Assembly: GCA_002722295.1 (NCBI GenBank)
Contig: PBLF01000031.1
Span: 62,001-126,000 of the forward strand
Direction of reading: 5' to 3'
DNA length: 64,000 bases
DNA from: Stappia sp.
Lineage (GTDB): Bacteria > Pseudomonadota > Alphaproteobacteria > Rhizobiales > Stappiaceae
In this document: in pieces, positions 10,016 to 21,629 of the stretch
How positions within the stretch are numbered: position 1 is the first letter of the stretch
Layout: every line of letters starts with the position of its first letter
Notes under the pieces: model-generated
What the model saw: only the letters and a program-made list of their open reading frames with translations
What the model was told of the DNA's origin: nothing
The model's database searches: none
Translations under genes and position numbers: made by a program

Positions 10016-10474
10016 ATGATGACGGAACTGTCGAGAAGTGCGGTCTTCGGGCCGGATCTGGCCGGGCCGATTGAAGCTGACGACCCCAATGCCTCCAAGC
10101 TCTCCATCGCGGAGATGTCCGAGTCGTTCGGGGTAACCCTTCGCGCCCTGCGGTTCTATGAGGAGAAGGGGCTTCTGCGGCCGGAGCGCAAGGGCGCGCG
10201 CCGGTTCTACGGTACCCGTGACGTCGGGCGGATGAAGGTCATCCTGCAGGCGAAGCGCCTGGGCCTTACGCTTGTCGAGATCCGCGAGATCATCTCGCTT
10301 CTTGAGGGGCGTACCGGACGCATCGGCCAGCTCAAGGTGCTGCGCGACATGTGCTCCAAGCAGGATGACCTCCTGCAGGAGCAGTTCGCCCAGATCGAGG
10401 AGCAGGTGAAGGAAATGCGTGGCGTCGTGAAGGCTCTCGACGGGCTCATCGAGGCGAACGGCGACCAGGACTGA
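10016..10474 (+). CDS. MerR-family transcriptional regulator
   Basis: About 152 aa. An N-terminal 30-residue extension precedes a winged HTH, LSIAEMSESFGVTLRALRFYEEKGLLRPERKG, followed by RRFYGTRDVGRMKVILQAKRLG (second HTH motif). A long C-terminal dimerisation coil (residues ~95-145) follows. There are no cysteine clusters in the C-terminus, so this is not a metal sensor of the CueR/ZntR kind. ATG at 10016 and ATG at 10019 are both possible starts. Gene is monocistronic and ends at a strong terminator. Ligand and targets unknown; autoregulation through the AT-rich upstream region is plausible. Confidence 0.85.
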   Translation: MMTELSRSAVFGPDLAGPIEADDPNASKLSIAEMSESFGVTLRALRFYEEKGLLRPERKGARRFYGTRDVGRMKVILQAKRLGLTLVEIREIISLLEGRTGRIGQLKVLRDMCSKQDDLLQEQFAQIEEQVKEMRGVVKALDGLIEANGDQD

Positions 10475-10522
10475 CCCCTGGCACGCAGACATATCCACGG
10501 CCGGCCTTACCGGTCGCTGGGA

Positions 10523-10560
10523 ACGAAAACGCCCGCGGACAATGCCGCGGGCGTTTTCGT
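10523..10560 (+). terminator. Intrinsic terminator after MerR gene
   Basis: A 16-bp perfect stem (arms 10523-10538 and 10545-10560, core CGCCCGCGG/CCGCGGGCG) with a 6-base loop. The arms end in AAAA/TTTT, so it can work in both directions. Confidence 0.85.
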
Positions 10561-10601
10561 GTCTGAAGGGCTTTCGCTCCCGCGGGACCGTGCGATCCAC
10601 G

Positions 10602-10641
10602 ACGAAAAACGGCCCGGCGAGAGGTCGCCGGGCCGTTCGTG
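10602..10641 (-). terminator. Intrinsic terminator of carA
   Basis: A 13-bp stem (10608-10620 with 10625-10637) and 4-base loop GAGG. On the minus strand it is followed by a T run (GTTTTTCGTCG). It lies 44 bases beyond the carA stop codon. Confidence 0.85.
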
Positions 10642-10684
10642 TCATCTCTGGCGTGCTGCTTCCCGCCCGGCTCTGCGCAAGGCC

Positions 10685-11896
<1,212 letters not shown>

Positions 11897-12137
11897 TGTC
11901 TTGCTTTCCCGGTCGGTTCGATGACATTGTCACGGTCGACGCGCCTTGACGTTACGAGGCTTGGCTGTCAACGGTGCATCTTGCGCGGCAATCTATGGGA
12001 TGCGCGCTGAGGGGTCAACTGTCAGCTTGTTAAAAATAACCTAGAAAAATCAATAATTTATATCGAGGGTCTTGGTCTCTGGCGGTTCCTGGGGTATCGC
12101 CGGCAATCCAGGTGTGGCGCAAATGGCAGGGCAAACC

Positions 12138-12593
12138 ATGCGTGAACAGATCGATGCGGCGCTTCAGGCGGCCGTGGACAGTGACGACAAGCGACGGGCC
12201 GCGACCCTGCGGCTGGTGCTTGCCGCCGTCCGCGACAGGGAGGCGCGCGCGCGCGAAATGGGAGCCGACGGCCTGCCCGAGGCCGATGTCCTGGACATCC
12301 TCAACAAGATGGTGCGCCAGCGCGAGGAATCCGTGCGCGACTACGAGGAGGCGGGGCAGCTCGAGCTTGCCGAGCAGGAACGCGAGGAAATGGCCATCAT
12401 CGCCGAGTTCCTGCCGCGCCAGTTCGACGACACGGCCATGAAGACCGCCTGCGAGGACGTGGTGCGCGACATCTCCGCCAACGGGCTGCGCGACATGGGG
12501 CGCTGCATGAACGCGCTCAAGCAGCGCTATCCCGGCCAGATGGATTTCGTGCGCGCAAGCTGCGTGGTGAAGGACCTGTTGCGCACCGAGTAG
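12138..12593 (+). CDS. GatB/YqeY domain protein
   Basis: 151 aa, one YqeY/GatB-tail domain (PF09424): MREQIDAALQAAVDSDDKRRAATLRLVLAAV at the start and FLPRQFDD, LRDMGRCMNALKQRYPGQMDF later. In GatCAB amidotransferase this domain helps bind tRNA; the free-standing protein has no settled role. ATG at 12138 was chosen for the AGGG ribosome site six bases upstream; ATG at 12123 is an alternative. It is divergent from carA and lies upstream of dnaG and rpoD. A position in front of dnaG is usual in alphaproteobacteria. Confidence 0.88.
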   Translation: MREQIDAALQAAVDSDDKRRAATLRLVLAAVRDREARAREMGADGLPEADVLDILNKMVRQREESVRDYEEAGQLELAEQEREEMAIIAEFLPRQFDDTAMKTACEDVVRDISANGLRDMGRCMNALKQRYPGQMDFVRASCVVKDLLRTE

Positions 12594-12818
12594 GGCGGCG
12601 GGTTGCGTTTTCCCGCATAGTCAACAGGCCCGCGAGGAGGAAAAGCCCGGCTTCGAGGGAGCCCGCGCTCTCCCGACGCCCGCGGGATTGCGGTCTTGTT
12701 GGCGCTCCCGATATACCCATGTACCCTTTCGCCCCTGGTGTTCTCGCAAAGAGCCGGGGCCTTTCGTGTTGCGGCCCTCCGGCGCGGCGCGCCTCTCACA
12801 ACGTTCGGACAAGCGGTC

Positions 12819-14825
12819 ATGCGTTTTTCGCCCAGTCTTCTCGACGAGATCCGTGCGCGGCTTCCGCTGTCGGAAATCGTCGCGCGGCGTGTGTCGTGGG
12901 ACCGGCGCAAGTCGCAGCCCGCGCGCGGCGACTTCTGGGCTTGCTGTCCGTTCCATCAGGAAAAGACGCCGAGCTTTCACGTCGACGACCGGCGCGGGCG
13001 CTACAAGTGCTTCGGCTGCGGCGCCTCGGGCGACCACTTCCGCTTCCTGACCGAAACGGAGGGCCTTGCCTTTCCCGAGGCCGTGGAGCGGCTTGCCGAA
13101 CAGTCCGGCGTTCCGCTGCCCGCTCCCGATCCGCGTGAGGCGGCCCGCGCCGAACGACGGGCAGGCCTCGCCGAGATCTGCGAGATGGCGGCCCGCTTCT
13201 TCCAGGAGCAACTCACGCTGTCGGGAGGGGAGGCGGCCCGCGCCTACGTGGCCCGACGGCGGCTGAAGCCCGAGACCTTGCGCGAGTTCCGCATCGGCTT
13301 CGCCCCATCCGCGCGCGATGCGCTGAAGCGCCACCTGGTGTCGAAGGGCGTGCCGGAAGCCGACATGATCGAGGCGGGGCTGGTGATCCGGCCGGACGAC
13401 GGACGCGCCTCCTATGACAGGTTCCGCAACCGGCTGATGATTCCGATCCAGGACGACCGGGGCCGGGTGATCGCCTTCGGCGGACGGACGCTCGATCCCG
13501 ACGGGCAGCCGAAATACCTCAACTCGCCGGAGACGCCCCTGTTCCACAAGGGGCAGATGGTGTTCAACTTTCACCGCGCGCGCGAACCGGCCCACAAGAG
13601 CGGGCAGGCGATCGTGGTGGAGGGCTATCTCGACGCGATCGCGGTCGCCCAGGCGGGCATGGGCAATGTGGTGGCCGCGCTTGGCACCGCCTTCACCGAG
13701 GAGCAGGTCGGACGGTTGTGGCGTCTCGCGCCCGAGCCGGTGATCTGCTTCGACGGCGATGCGGCCGGTGTCTCGGCGGCGCATCGCGCGGTCGACCGTA
13801 TCCTGCCGGGGCTGAGAAGCGGCCACTCCTTCGGTTTCGTGTTCCTGCCGGACGGCAAGGATCCGGACGACCTGATCAACGAGGGCGGCATTTCCGCCTT
13901 CACGGCCCAGCTCGGCGAGGCGCGCCCGCTCATCGACGTGCTGTGGGAGCGTGAGGTGCAGGCCGCGCGCATCGACACGCCCGAGCGCCGGGCCGCGCTG
14001 GAAAAGGCCCTCGACGACCTCACCCGCACGATCACGGACGAGCGCGTGCGGCGCGGCTATCAGCTCGACATCCGCCTGCGCCTTTCCAACCTTTTCTATC
14101 AGCAGGGGCGGGCGCGGCGCGAGGGCGCGCAGAACCGGCGCGCGGGCCAGGGCGGTGCGGTGCCGTTCGGCGAGCCGGCGGCGCCGGCGCGCGGCTCCGA
14201 CCTGCCCGACAGTTCGCTGTTTGGCAACGAGCGCACGTTGTGCGGCCTGTGCCTGCGTTATCCGGACCTGCTCGAACGTCATGTGGAGCGGGTGAGCAGT
14301 GCGGTTTTCGGCGACACGCTGCACGCGGGATTTCGCGATGAACTCTGCCGCATCGCCACGGATCTCGAGGACGTGCCGGTCAGCGGGTTCTATGAGACCC
14401 TCGACCAGCGCTTCTTCCAGATCCTGTCCGAGGCGCTCGACGGGCAGTCCTCCGAGGGGCAGGCGCCGGGAGGTCGCGAGGCGGCCGCGCGCGGCCAGTC
14501 GCGCTTCCGCGACCTGCTGCAGCGGCTGCCGATCCTGAGGCACGATCCGCCGCCCGATTTCATCGAGGACCTGTTCTGTCACCTGCTCGACGTTCTGGAA
14601 ACGCGCGCCCTGGCGGAGGATCTGGACGCGGAAATGGCGGCGCTTTCGGAAAGTCTCGACGAGACCGGCTGGGAGCGCATCCGTGCGCAGTCGCAGGACC
14701 TCGCGCGACGGCGGGAGGAATGCGCGCGCGCGGAACAGGAGCTTGCGGACCGGGCCAGGGTGATTCGCGCCGCGCGTCCGGCAAGCATGTCGGGGCTGGC
14801 TGCGGCTGCTGGCGCTCGGGGGTAG
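12819..14825 (+). CDS. dnaG: DNA primase DnaG
   Basis: 668 aa. Synthesises RNA primers at the replication fork. The N-terminal CHC2 zinc ribbon is intact (CPFH at 43-46, CFGC at 64-67). The TOPRIM catalytic core follows, with VVEGYLDAIAVAQAG and VICFDGDAAG supplying the acidic metal-binding residues. The C-terminal third is the helicase-binding region and has an acidic, Arg-rich coiled part near the end. ATG at 12819 places the zinc domain where it is in other DnaG proteins. It is followed after 500 bases by rpoD, a partial macromolecular-synthesis operon arrangement. Confidence 0.97.
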   Translation: MRFSPSLLDEIRARLPLSEIVARRVSWDRRKSQPARGDFWACCPFHQEKTPSFHVDDRRGRYKCFGCGASGDHFRFLTETEGLAFPEAVERLAEQSGVPLPAPDPREAARAERRAGLAEICEMAARFFQEQLTLSGGEAARAYVARRRLKPETLREFRIGFAPSARDALKRHLVSKGVPEADMIEAGLVIRPDDGRASYDRFRNRLMIPIQDDRGRVIAFGGRTLDPDGQPKYLNSPETPLFHKGQMVFNFHRAREPAHKSGQAIVVEGYLDAIAVAQAGMGNVVAALGTAFTEEQVGRLWRLAPEPVICFDGDAAGVSAAHRAVDRILPGLRSGHSFGFVFLPDGKDPDDLINEGGISAFTAQLGEARPLIDVLWEREVQAARIDTPERRAALEKALDDLTRTITDERVRRGYQLDIRLRLSNLFYQQGRARREGAQNRRAGQGGAVPFGEPAAPARGSDLPDSSLFGNERTLCGLCLRYPDLLERHVERVSSAVFGDTLHAGFRDELCRIATDLEDVPVSGFYETLDQRFFQILSEALDGQSSEGQAPGGREAAARGQSRFRDLLQRLPILRHDPPPDFIEDLFCHLLDVLETRALAEDLDAEMAALSESLDETGWERIRAQSQDLARRREECARAEQELADRARVIRAARPASMSGLAAAAGARG

Positions 14826-14892
14826 GGGCCGTTGCGGGGCCCGGGACCGCGCAAACCGTGCGTCGAATCGATTGACGGGCCACGAATCACTC

Positions 14893-14920
14893 TTGCGAAT
14901 CCAGCCGTCTGCGCTACATA
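14893..14920 (+). promoter_or_regulatory. Candidate sigma-70 promoter for rpoD
   Basis: TTGCGA (14893-14898), a 16-base spacer, then TACATA (14915-14920). It lies 68 bases past dnaG. Match to consensus is moderate; not proven. Confidence 0.4.
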
Positions 14921-15115
14921 GGATCCTCAGGCAGCAAACAACGTCGCGCACGGCCGGTCATGGGACATGCGATCCCGCGAGCACCAGATGCCAACAGCGA
15001 CAGGAAGTCATTAAGCTGCCCGAAAACCCTGAGGCCGGGTCCTCCGCCCGTCACCGCGTTGTCCGCGGGGATGCGTGGTGGCGTGATCCTGCGACTTGTC
15101 AAAACGAATGGCAGG

Positions 15116-15132
15116 GTTAAGTGGCACTTAAC
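15116..15132. promoter_or_regulatory. Inverted repeat upstream of rpoD
   Basis: GTTAAGT-GGC-ACTTAAC, a perfect 7-bp inverted repeat, 190 bases before the rpoD start. It is an AT-rich site in GC-rich surroundings and could be an operator. The binding protein is unknown. Confidence 0.4.
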
Positions 15133-15324
15133 GGTCACCGACTAAATGTGTGAATTCAGTTCCCCCTCCGGACCGTGTCCGGTGCGCGGGGCAGGTTCGC
15201 ATGTGGCCCGTCCGGATCTCGCGAAGTGGCGCGCGAGGCGGGACGAGAGGCCGGGGCGGACCGGACAGAGTTGATGAGCGACAGCGCAAGGCCCCCAGTG
15301 CGGGCCGGCGGGCCGGAGAAAAAC

Positions 15325-17364
<2,040 letters not shown>

Positions 17365-17373
17365 GACCAGGGC

Positions 17374-17967
17374 ATGGCAGCAGGCGGACCCTCCGGCCGT
17401 CCGGCATGGGGCGTGATTACCGTCTGCTGCCTGCTCGTCTCCACGACGTTCGTCCGCTGCTCCAGCTCGTTTCACGGCGTCGGCTTCATTCCCGCACCCG
17501 ACTATGTCGCCAGGGTCGCGCCTCTTGCCTGGGGCGCCGGCGTTGCCGTCGGGCTCGCCTGCCTGGGGCTTGCGCTTGCCGGCGACATTGACATTTTCGA
17601 CCGGCTTCCCCTCGTGCCGCCGCTCAGCCGCACGAGCAAGTGGATCGCAGCGGTTTTCGCTTCTCTGGTGCTGGGGATCGGCACGGTCGACACGGTGTCG
17701 AGCGGTCCGCCGATCGTGGCCGCCCTGACGTCCGGCAAGCGGATGTCGAAGGTCTTTTCGGTAAAGGATCCGCGTGCAAAAGCCAGTCGCGGATGTTATT
17801 CGCGGATCATTCTTGCCGACCTTCCCTGGATGTATTCCCAGGTCTGCCGTCTCGACGAGGCCCTGCGCGCCACGCTGGAACCCGGGTCGCATCTGATGGC
17901 GGAAGGCTACGGGACGCCCGATGGCCTGTTCATCCGGGACTTCCGGGCCGCCGTTTCACCGAACTGA
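17374..17967 (+). CDS. Putative membrane protein of unknown function
   Basis: 197 aa, no family recognised. Three hydrophobic segments (about residues 12-28, 48-70 and 88-108) are followed by a soluble C-terminal half containing three further cysteines. A start nine bases after the rpoD stop suggests it is read through from rpoD. The next gene (DUF930 protein) follows on the same strand. Codon use agrees with its neighbours, which favours a real gene, but there is no motif to support a function. Confidence 0.55.
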   Translation: MAAGGPSGRPAWGVITVCCLLVSTTFVRCSSSFHGVGFIPAPDYVARVAPLAWGAGVAVGLACLGLALAGDIDIFDRLPLVPPLSRTSKWIAAVFASLVLGIGTVDTVSSGPPIVAALTSGKRMSKVFSVKDPRAKASRGCYSRIILADLPWMYSQVCRLDEALRATLEPGSHLMAEGYGTPDGLFIRDFRAAVSPN

Positions 17968-18102
17968 CGACGCTCCTTCATGCCGGATCAGGTCATGCCC
18001 TCCGATCATTCGCCCGAAAGGTCCGCGAGCCCCGCGCAAGACCGCGACACGGGTGAACGCGCCGCCTCCCATTTTGATGCGAGAGCGGATAGGAGAGGGG
18101 GC

Positions 18103-19461
18103 ATGGACACACCCGAACCCTTCTGGATGAAGTACATGGGCGCGGGCCTCGCGCTCTCGATCCTGTTGCATCTGGTGGCGGGCTACCTGCTGGTTCACGG
18201 TATCGAGGCCTCGCGGACACTGCCGGCCATTCGGGAAGAACCGGTCGAGGTGACCATGGTCTCGCCGGAAGAGCTGGCCGAGGCGGAGGAAAAGGCAGCC
18301 GAGGAAGAGGTCGCGCGGGAAGACGAACAGCCCGAGGCGCCGCCACCGCCCGAAGAGCAGAGCCCGGAAGAGCAAAGCCCCGAAGACCGGAAAGACGAGC
18401 AGGCGTCCCCCGAGACGCCGGAGGCCGAGGAAACGGCCCGGGACGCCGTGCCCGAGCCCGAACCGGAAGCAGAACCCGAGGCGGTCCCCGAGCCCGGGGC
18501 TCCCGAGGTACGGGAAGACGAACAGACGCCGGAAGAGCCGGCTTCGGAGGAGGCGGCTGAAGATCAGCCCGCCGCCGATGAGCCCGCCGCGTCGCCGCTG
18601 TCCCCCGGGGCGGAGGCGCCCTTGCGTCAGGACATGCGTGTCTTTCAGCCGGTGACCGAGTTCGGCGAGGAGGACAGCGGCAATCGCGAACTCGACGGCG
18701 GCAACACGCAGGATGCACCCGCCAACGGGGAGGGGGAAGCCGCCGGGGAACCGGCGGAACAGGCCGATGACGGGTCGGCGGAGGCCGCCGACGAAACGCC
18801 GGCCGAGGCCGAGGACATGCCGGAAGGGCCGGAAAACGCGGACGCTCCCGAAAACGCCGATACGCCCGAAGCTTCGGCGCCGGAGGTTTTGGAGACCGGT
18901 CCTTCGGACAGTGACACGGACATGATCGGGATGCCGGACGGAGAGCCGGGCACGGCCGCAAGCGGGGTCCCGCGCGAAAAACCCGCCGACATCGCGGAGA
19001 TCGCGGCGCGGGCGCGGGTTGCCCCGGCCCAGGCCACCCGGACCCAGGCCGTGCCGGACGACCAGTTGCCGCCGGGCGTTTCCGTTCCCGGCTCCGGTAT
19101 CGGCCCGTCGGGCGGACGGCTCTTTTCCCATGCCCTGTCAAACGACCCGCGCGTGCGCACCGCCATGCGCGGAATGCCGCATGCGGCGCGCGCCGACCTC
19201 CTGTGCATGACCGAGTTGCGCGGACAGTTGCGCATCGCGACGCCGTCCTACAATCCCGACATCCTGCCCTCGTTCCGTCTGCGCGAGGGCAATGTGCTGC
19301 AGCCGCGCCGGGCGGCGTTCCGTGCCGCCGGGCAATGGTACGAGCTCTCCTTCCGCTGCGAGCTCAACGAGCAGATCACCCGCGTCGAGCGCTTCAGCTT
19401 CCGGGTCGGTGCGCCCATCCCGCGCTCCCAGTGGCGCGAGCGCGGCTTTCCGCTCAACTGA
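18103..19461 (+). CDS. DUF930 protein with TonB-like N-terminus
   Basis: 452 aa. One membrane helix near the N-terminus (GLALSILLHLVAGYLLVHGI), then about 300 residues that are very rich in Glu, Pro and Ala (repeats such as PEEQSPEEQSPED), then a C-terminal folded domain (~345-450: RTAMRGMPHAARADLLCMTE, WYELSFRCELNEQITRVERF) of the DUF930 type (PF06059) known from Rhizobiales. The layout (cytoplasmic tip, single helix, extended periplasmic spacer, terminal domain) resembles TonB, but the terminal domain is different. ATG at 18103 has a strong GGAGAGGGGG ribosome site. Function unknown; envelope-spanning role inferred. Confidence 0.8.
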   Translation: MDTPEPFWMKYMGAGLALSILLHLVAGYLLVHGIEASRTLPAIREEPVEVTMVSPEELAEAEEKAAEEEVAREDEQPEAPPPPEEQSPEEQSPEDRKDEQASPETPEAEETARDAVPEPEPEAEPEAVPEPGAPEVREDEQTPEEPASEEAAEDQPAADEPAASPLSPGAEAPLRQDMRVFQPVTEFGEEDSGNRELDGGNTQDAPANGEGEAAGEPAEQADDGSAEAADETPAEAEDMPEGPENADAPENADTPEASAPEVLETGPSDSDTDMIGMPDGEPGTAASGVPREKPADIAEIAARARVAPAQATRTQAVPDDQLPPGVSVPGSGIGPSGGRLFSHALSNDPRVRTAMRGMPHAARADLLCMTELRGQLRIATPSYNPDILPSFRLREGNVLQPRRAAFRAAGQWYELSFRCELNEQITRVERFSFRVGAPIPRSQWRERGFPLN

Positions 19462-19469
19462 ACCGGCGT

Positions 19470-19853
19470 TCAGCGGGCGAGGTCGTCGAGGATCGGGCAG
19501 TCGGGCCGGTCGTCGCCGTGGCAGCACTCGACCAGTCGTGAGAGCGTGGCGCGCATGGACTGGAGCTCAGCGATCTTGCGCTCCACCTCGCGGATCTTCT
19601 CCTGGGCGACGCGCTTCACGTCGGCGCTGGCGCGCTGCTCGTTGTCGTAAAGGGAGAGCAGCGCGCGGCATTCCTCGATGGTGAAGCCGAGCCCACGGGC
19701 GCGCTGCACGAAGCGCAGCCGGTGCACGTCCTCCTCGGAATAGTCGCGGTAGCCGTTGGCCGCGCGTGCCGGGCGCACCAGCGCGATGTCCTCGTAGTAG
19801 CGGATCGTCTTGGCCGGCAGCTCGGAGCGCGCGGCCGCCTCGCCGATGTTCAT
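19470..19853 (-). CDS. cueR: Copper-responsive MerR-family regulator CueR/HmrR
   Basis: 127 aa. N-terminal HTH starts MNIGEAAARSELPAKTIRYYEDIALVRPARAANGYR. A coiled dimerisation helix leads to the metal loop CCHGDDRPDC, where Cys111 and Cys119 are spaced eight apart as in the Cu(I) site of E. coli CueR (Cys112/Cys120). In the family these proteins twist a 19-bp-spaced promoter to activate copper efflux genes. An operator of the right form lies just upstream of this gene, so autoregulation is likely. No copper ATPase or oxidase is next to it; those targets must be elsewhere. Confidence 0.93.
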   Translation of the reverse strand: MNIGEAAARSELPAKTIRYYEDIALVRPARAANGYRDYSEEDVHRLRFVQRARGLGFTIEECRALLSLYDNEQRASADVKRVAQEKIREVERKIAELQSMRATLSRLVECCHGDDRPDCPILDDLAR

Positions 19854-19889
19854 CGTGACGGTCTCCTGTTCCTGCTTTTCCTATCTGAG

Positions 19890-19913
19890 CCTTCCTGTAA
19901 CTGGAAGGTCAAG
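19890..19913 (-). promoter_or_regulatory. CueR operator / cueR promoter
   Basis: Minus strand reads TTGACCTTCC-AGTTACA-GGAAGG. This is the CueR dyad (CCTTCC / GGAAGG) overlapping a TTGACC -35 box, with a 19-base gap to a weak -10 element. It lies 37 bases upstream of the cueR start codon. Such elongated spacers are the MerR-family hallmark. Confidence 0.75.
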
Positions 19914-20075
19914 GGCCGTGTTGCCCGTGCCAAACCGTGGACAGTGCGTTCACGTGGGTCCGAGAGGGCTGTGGTGGCGGGGATCGGCTTGATAGGGTGA
20001 CTTGAACCCGTGCTTTCAAGATCGCGGCGGGAGTCTGTGTCGATCATTGTCGCACGCTATCATCCGGAGACCGAA

Positions 20076-20465
20076 ATGACCTTTCTTCGTTCCTATTCGC
20101 CCTTCCTGCTCAGCGTATTCCGGATCATGGCCGGGGCGCTCTTCCTCCAGCACGGCACGAGCAAGTACCTGAGCTTGCCGGTGACGCAGATGTCCGGCGT
20201 TTCGCCGATGACCATGGGCGGTGCCGCCGGCATCATCGAACTGGTCTGCGGCGCACTGATCGTGCTGGGCCTGTTCACGCGCCCGGCCGCCTTCCTCGCC
20301 TCCGGCACCATGGCGGTTGCCTATTTCATGGCTCACGCGCCGCAGAACTTCTATCCGATCCTCAACGGTGGCGAGCTGGCCGCACTCTACTGCTTCTCCT
20401 TCCTCTACCTCGCCGCCGCCGGCCCCGGCCCGCTCAGCATCGACCGCCTGCGCGGCGCCGCCTGA
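20076..20465 (+). CDS. DoxX family membrane protein
   Basis: 129 aa with four hydrophobic segments. FLLSVFRIMAGALFLQHGTSKY at the N-terminus and AAGIIELVCGALIVLGLFTRPAAFLASGTMAVAYFMAH in the middle are typical DoxX-type features (PF07681). Start ATG at 20076 has GGAG six bases upstream; upstream in-frame codons are ignored. It is divergent from cueR and followed 24 bases later by a flavoprotein gene. Family members are linked to redox or sulfur stress in some bacteria; the role here is not known. Confidence 0.85.
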   Translation: MTFLRSYSPFLLSVFRIMAGALFLQHGTSKYLSLPVTQMSGVSPMTMGGAAGIIELVCGALIVLGLFTRPAAFLASGTMAVAYFMAHAPQNFYPILNGGELAALYCFSFLYLAAAGPGPLSIDRLRGAA

Positions 20466-20489
20466 GGCTGAATCCGGGAGGAGGCCGGC

Positions 20490-21593
20490 ATGAAGGTCAT
20501 CATCGTCGGGGCCGGAATCTCCGGCCTGTCCACGGCCTGGTCGCTCGCGAAGGCGGGAGCCGAGGTGACGCTTCTCGAGCAGGGGAGCGCCATCCCCAGC
20601 CCCATGTCGGCCTCCGGCGACCAGCACCGCATCATCCGCCGCGCCTATGGCGGACAGACCGGCTACCAGAGGCGTATCGGCGAGGCCTATGAGGCCTGGG
20701 ACGAACTGTGGTCGGATCTCGGTGAGAAGCATCTGGTCGACACCGGGTTCCTGCTCGTCTCCCAGACGGGCGCGGACCAGTCGATCGCCTTTCGCGACAG
20801 CCTGGAGGCGGGAGGGTACCCGGTCGAGCGGATGAGTGCGGAAGAGGCGGTCGCACGCCACCCGTATCTCGACCCGGACACGGTGCATTCGGCCGCCTTC
20901 AGTCCCGAGGGCGGTGTGCTGCTGTGCCGGCGCATCGGCAGCGGGATTGCCTCATGGCTGCGCGACGCCGGCGCCGTGGTGCGCGACAACGCCCGCGTGG
21001 TCGCGCTTGACCGGGATGCGGCGAGCGTCCGGCTCGAGACCGGCGAGAAGCTTTTCGCCGACCGGCTGGTGGTGACCGCCGGTGCCTGGGTACTCAAGCT
21101 GCTGCCGGAGCTTGGCGGTCATCTCACCGGCTATCGCACGGCGGTCGCCTACCTGAGGCCGCCCGAGGACCTGCGCGCCGCCTGGGAGGCCTCGCCGGTG
21201 CTGCTCGACACCGGCGGCACGGTGGACGGCTACGTACTGCCGCCCGTGGCGGGAACCGGGCTCAAGGTTGGGGCCGGCCTGCATAAGGTGAAATCGGGAG
21301 ACGCCGATGCCCGGCGCGTGCCGGAGCCCGGTGAGGGCGAGCGGTTGCGCGGTCTCTTCTCGCCGCCCTTTGCCCGCATCGATGAGTATGCGGTGGAGGA
21401 CGTGGTCACCTGCGCCTACACCTTCACGCGGGACGAGCATTTCTTCCTGGAGGCGGGCGCGCGCAGCCTCGTGGTGTCGGCCTGCTCGGGGCACGGCTAC
21501 AAGTTCGGAGCCGCGGTCGGGCGCCGGGTCGCGCAAGGGGTGCTGAGCGGCGACGCGGCCGGCTTGCGCCAGTGGTTGGAGGCGCGCGACTGA
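20490..21593 (+). CDS. FAD-dependent oxidoreductase, monomeric sarcosine oxidase-like
   Basis: 367 aa, DAO/MSOX family. The N-terminus MKVIIVGAGISGLSTAWSLAKAGAEVTLLE is the FAD-binding Rossmann motif ending in the ribose-binding Glu. Cys308 in VVTCAYTFTRDEHF matches the cysteine that binds FAD covalently in monomeric sarcosine oxidase, and SACSGHGYKFG is the matching flavin-contact motif. It probably oxidises an N-methyl or secondary amino acid, releasing H2O2. It follows the DoxX gene by 24 bases, so may be cotranscribed. Substrate (sarcosine, N-methyltryptophan, pipecolate and others) cannot be assigned. Confidence 0.88.
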   Translation: MKVIIVGAGISGLSTAWSLAKAGAEVTLLEQGSAIPSPMSASGDQHRIIRRAYGGQTGYQRRIGEAYEAWDELWSDLGEKHLVDTGFLLVSQTGADQSIAFRDSLEAGGYPVERMSAEEAVARHPYLDPDTVHSAAFSPEGGVLLCRRIGSGIASWLRDAGAVVRDNARVVALDRDAASVRLETGEKLFADRLVVTAGAWVLKLLPELGGHLTGYRTAVAYLRPPEDLRAAWEASPVLLDTGGTVDGYVLPPVAGTGLKVGAGLHKVKSGDADARRVPEPGEGERLRGLFSPPFARIDEYAVEDVVTCAYTFTRDEHFFLEAGARSLVVSACSGHGYKFGAAVGRRVAQGVLSGDAAGLRQWLEARD

Positions 21594-21629
21594 GCGCGCC
21601 TCGCTCTTGTCGATTGCTGAAATCCGTGA

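Larger units (their letters stand above)
14826..15324 (+). other. rpoD upstream region
   Basis: No gene seen in these 499 bases. The region contains a plausible sigma-70 promoter (14893-14920) and a 17-base inverted repeat (15116-15132). In-frame codons extend upstream of the chosen rpoD start but do not resemble RpoD, so a long 5' leader or several promoters are likely. Confidence 0.5.

Noticed and set aside
12621-14951. 776-codon open frame antisense to dnaG
   Set aside because: Shadow of dnaG with no recognisable motif or ribosome site.
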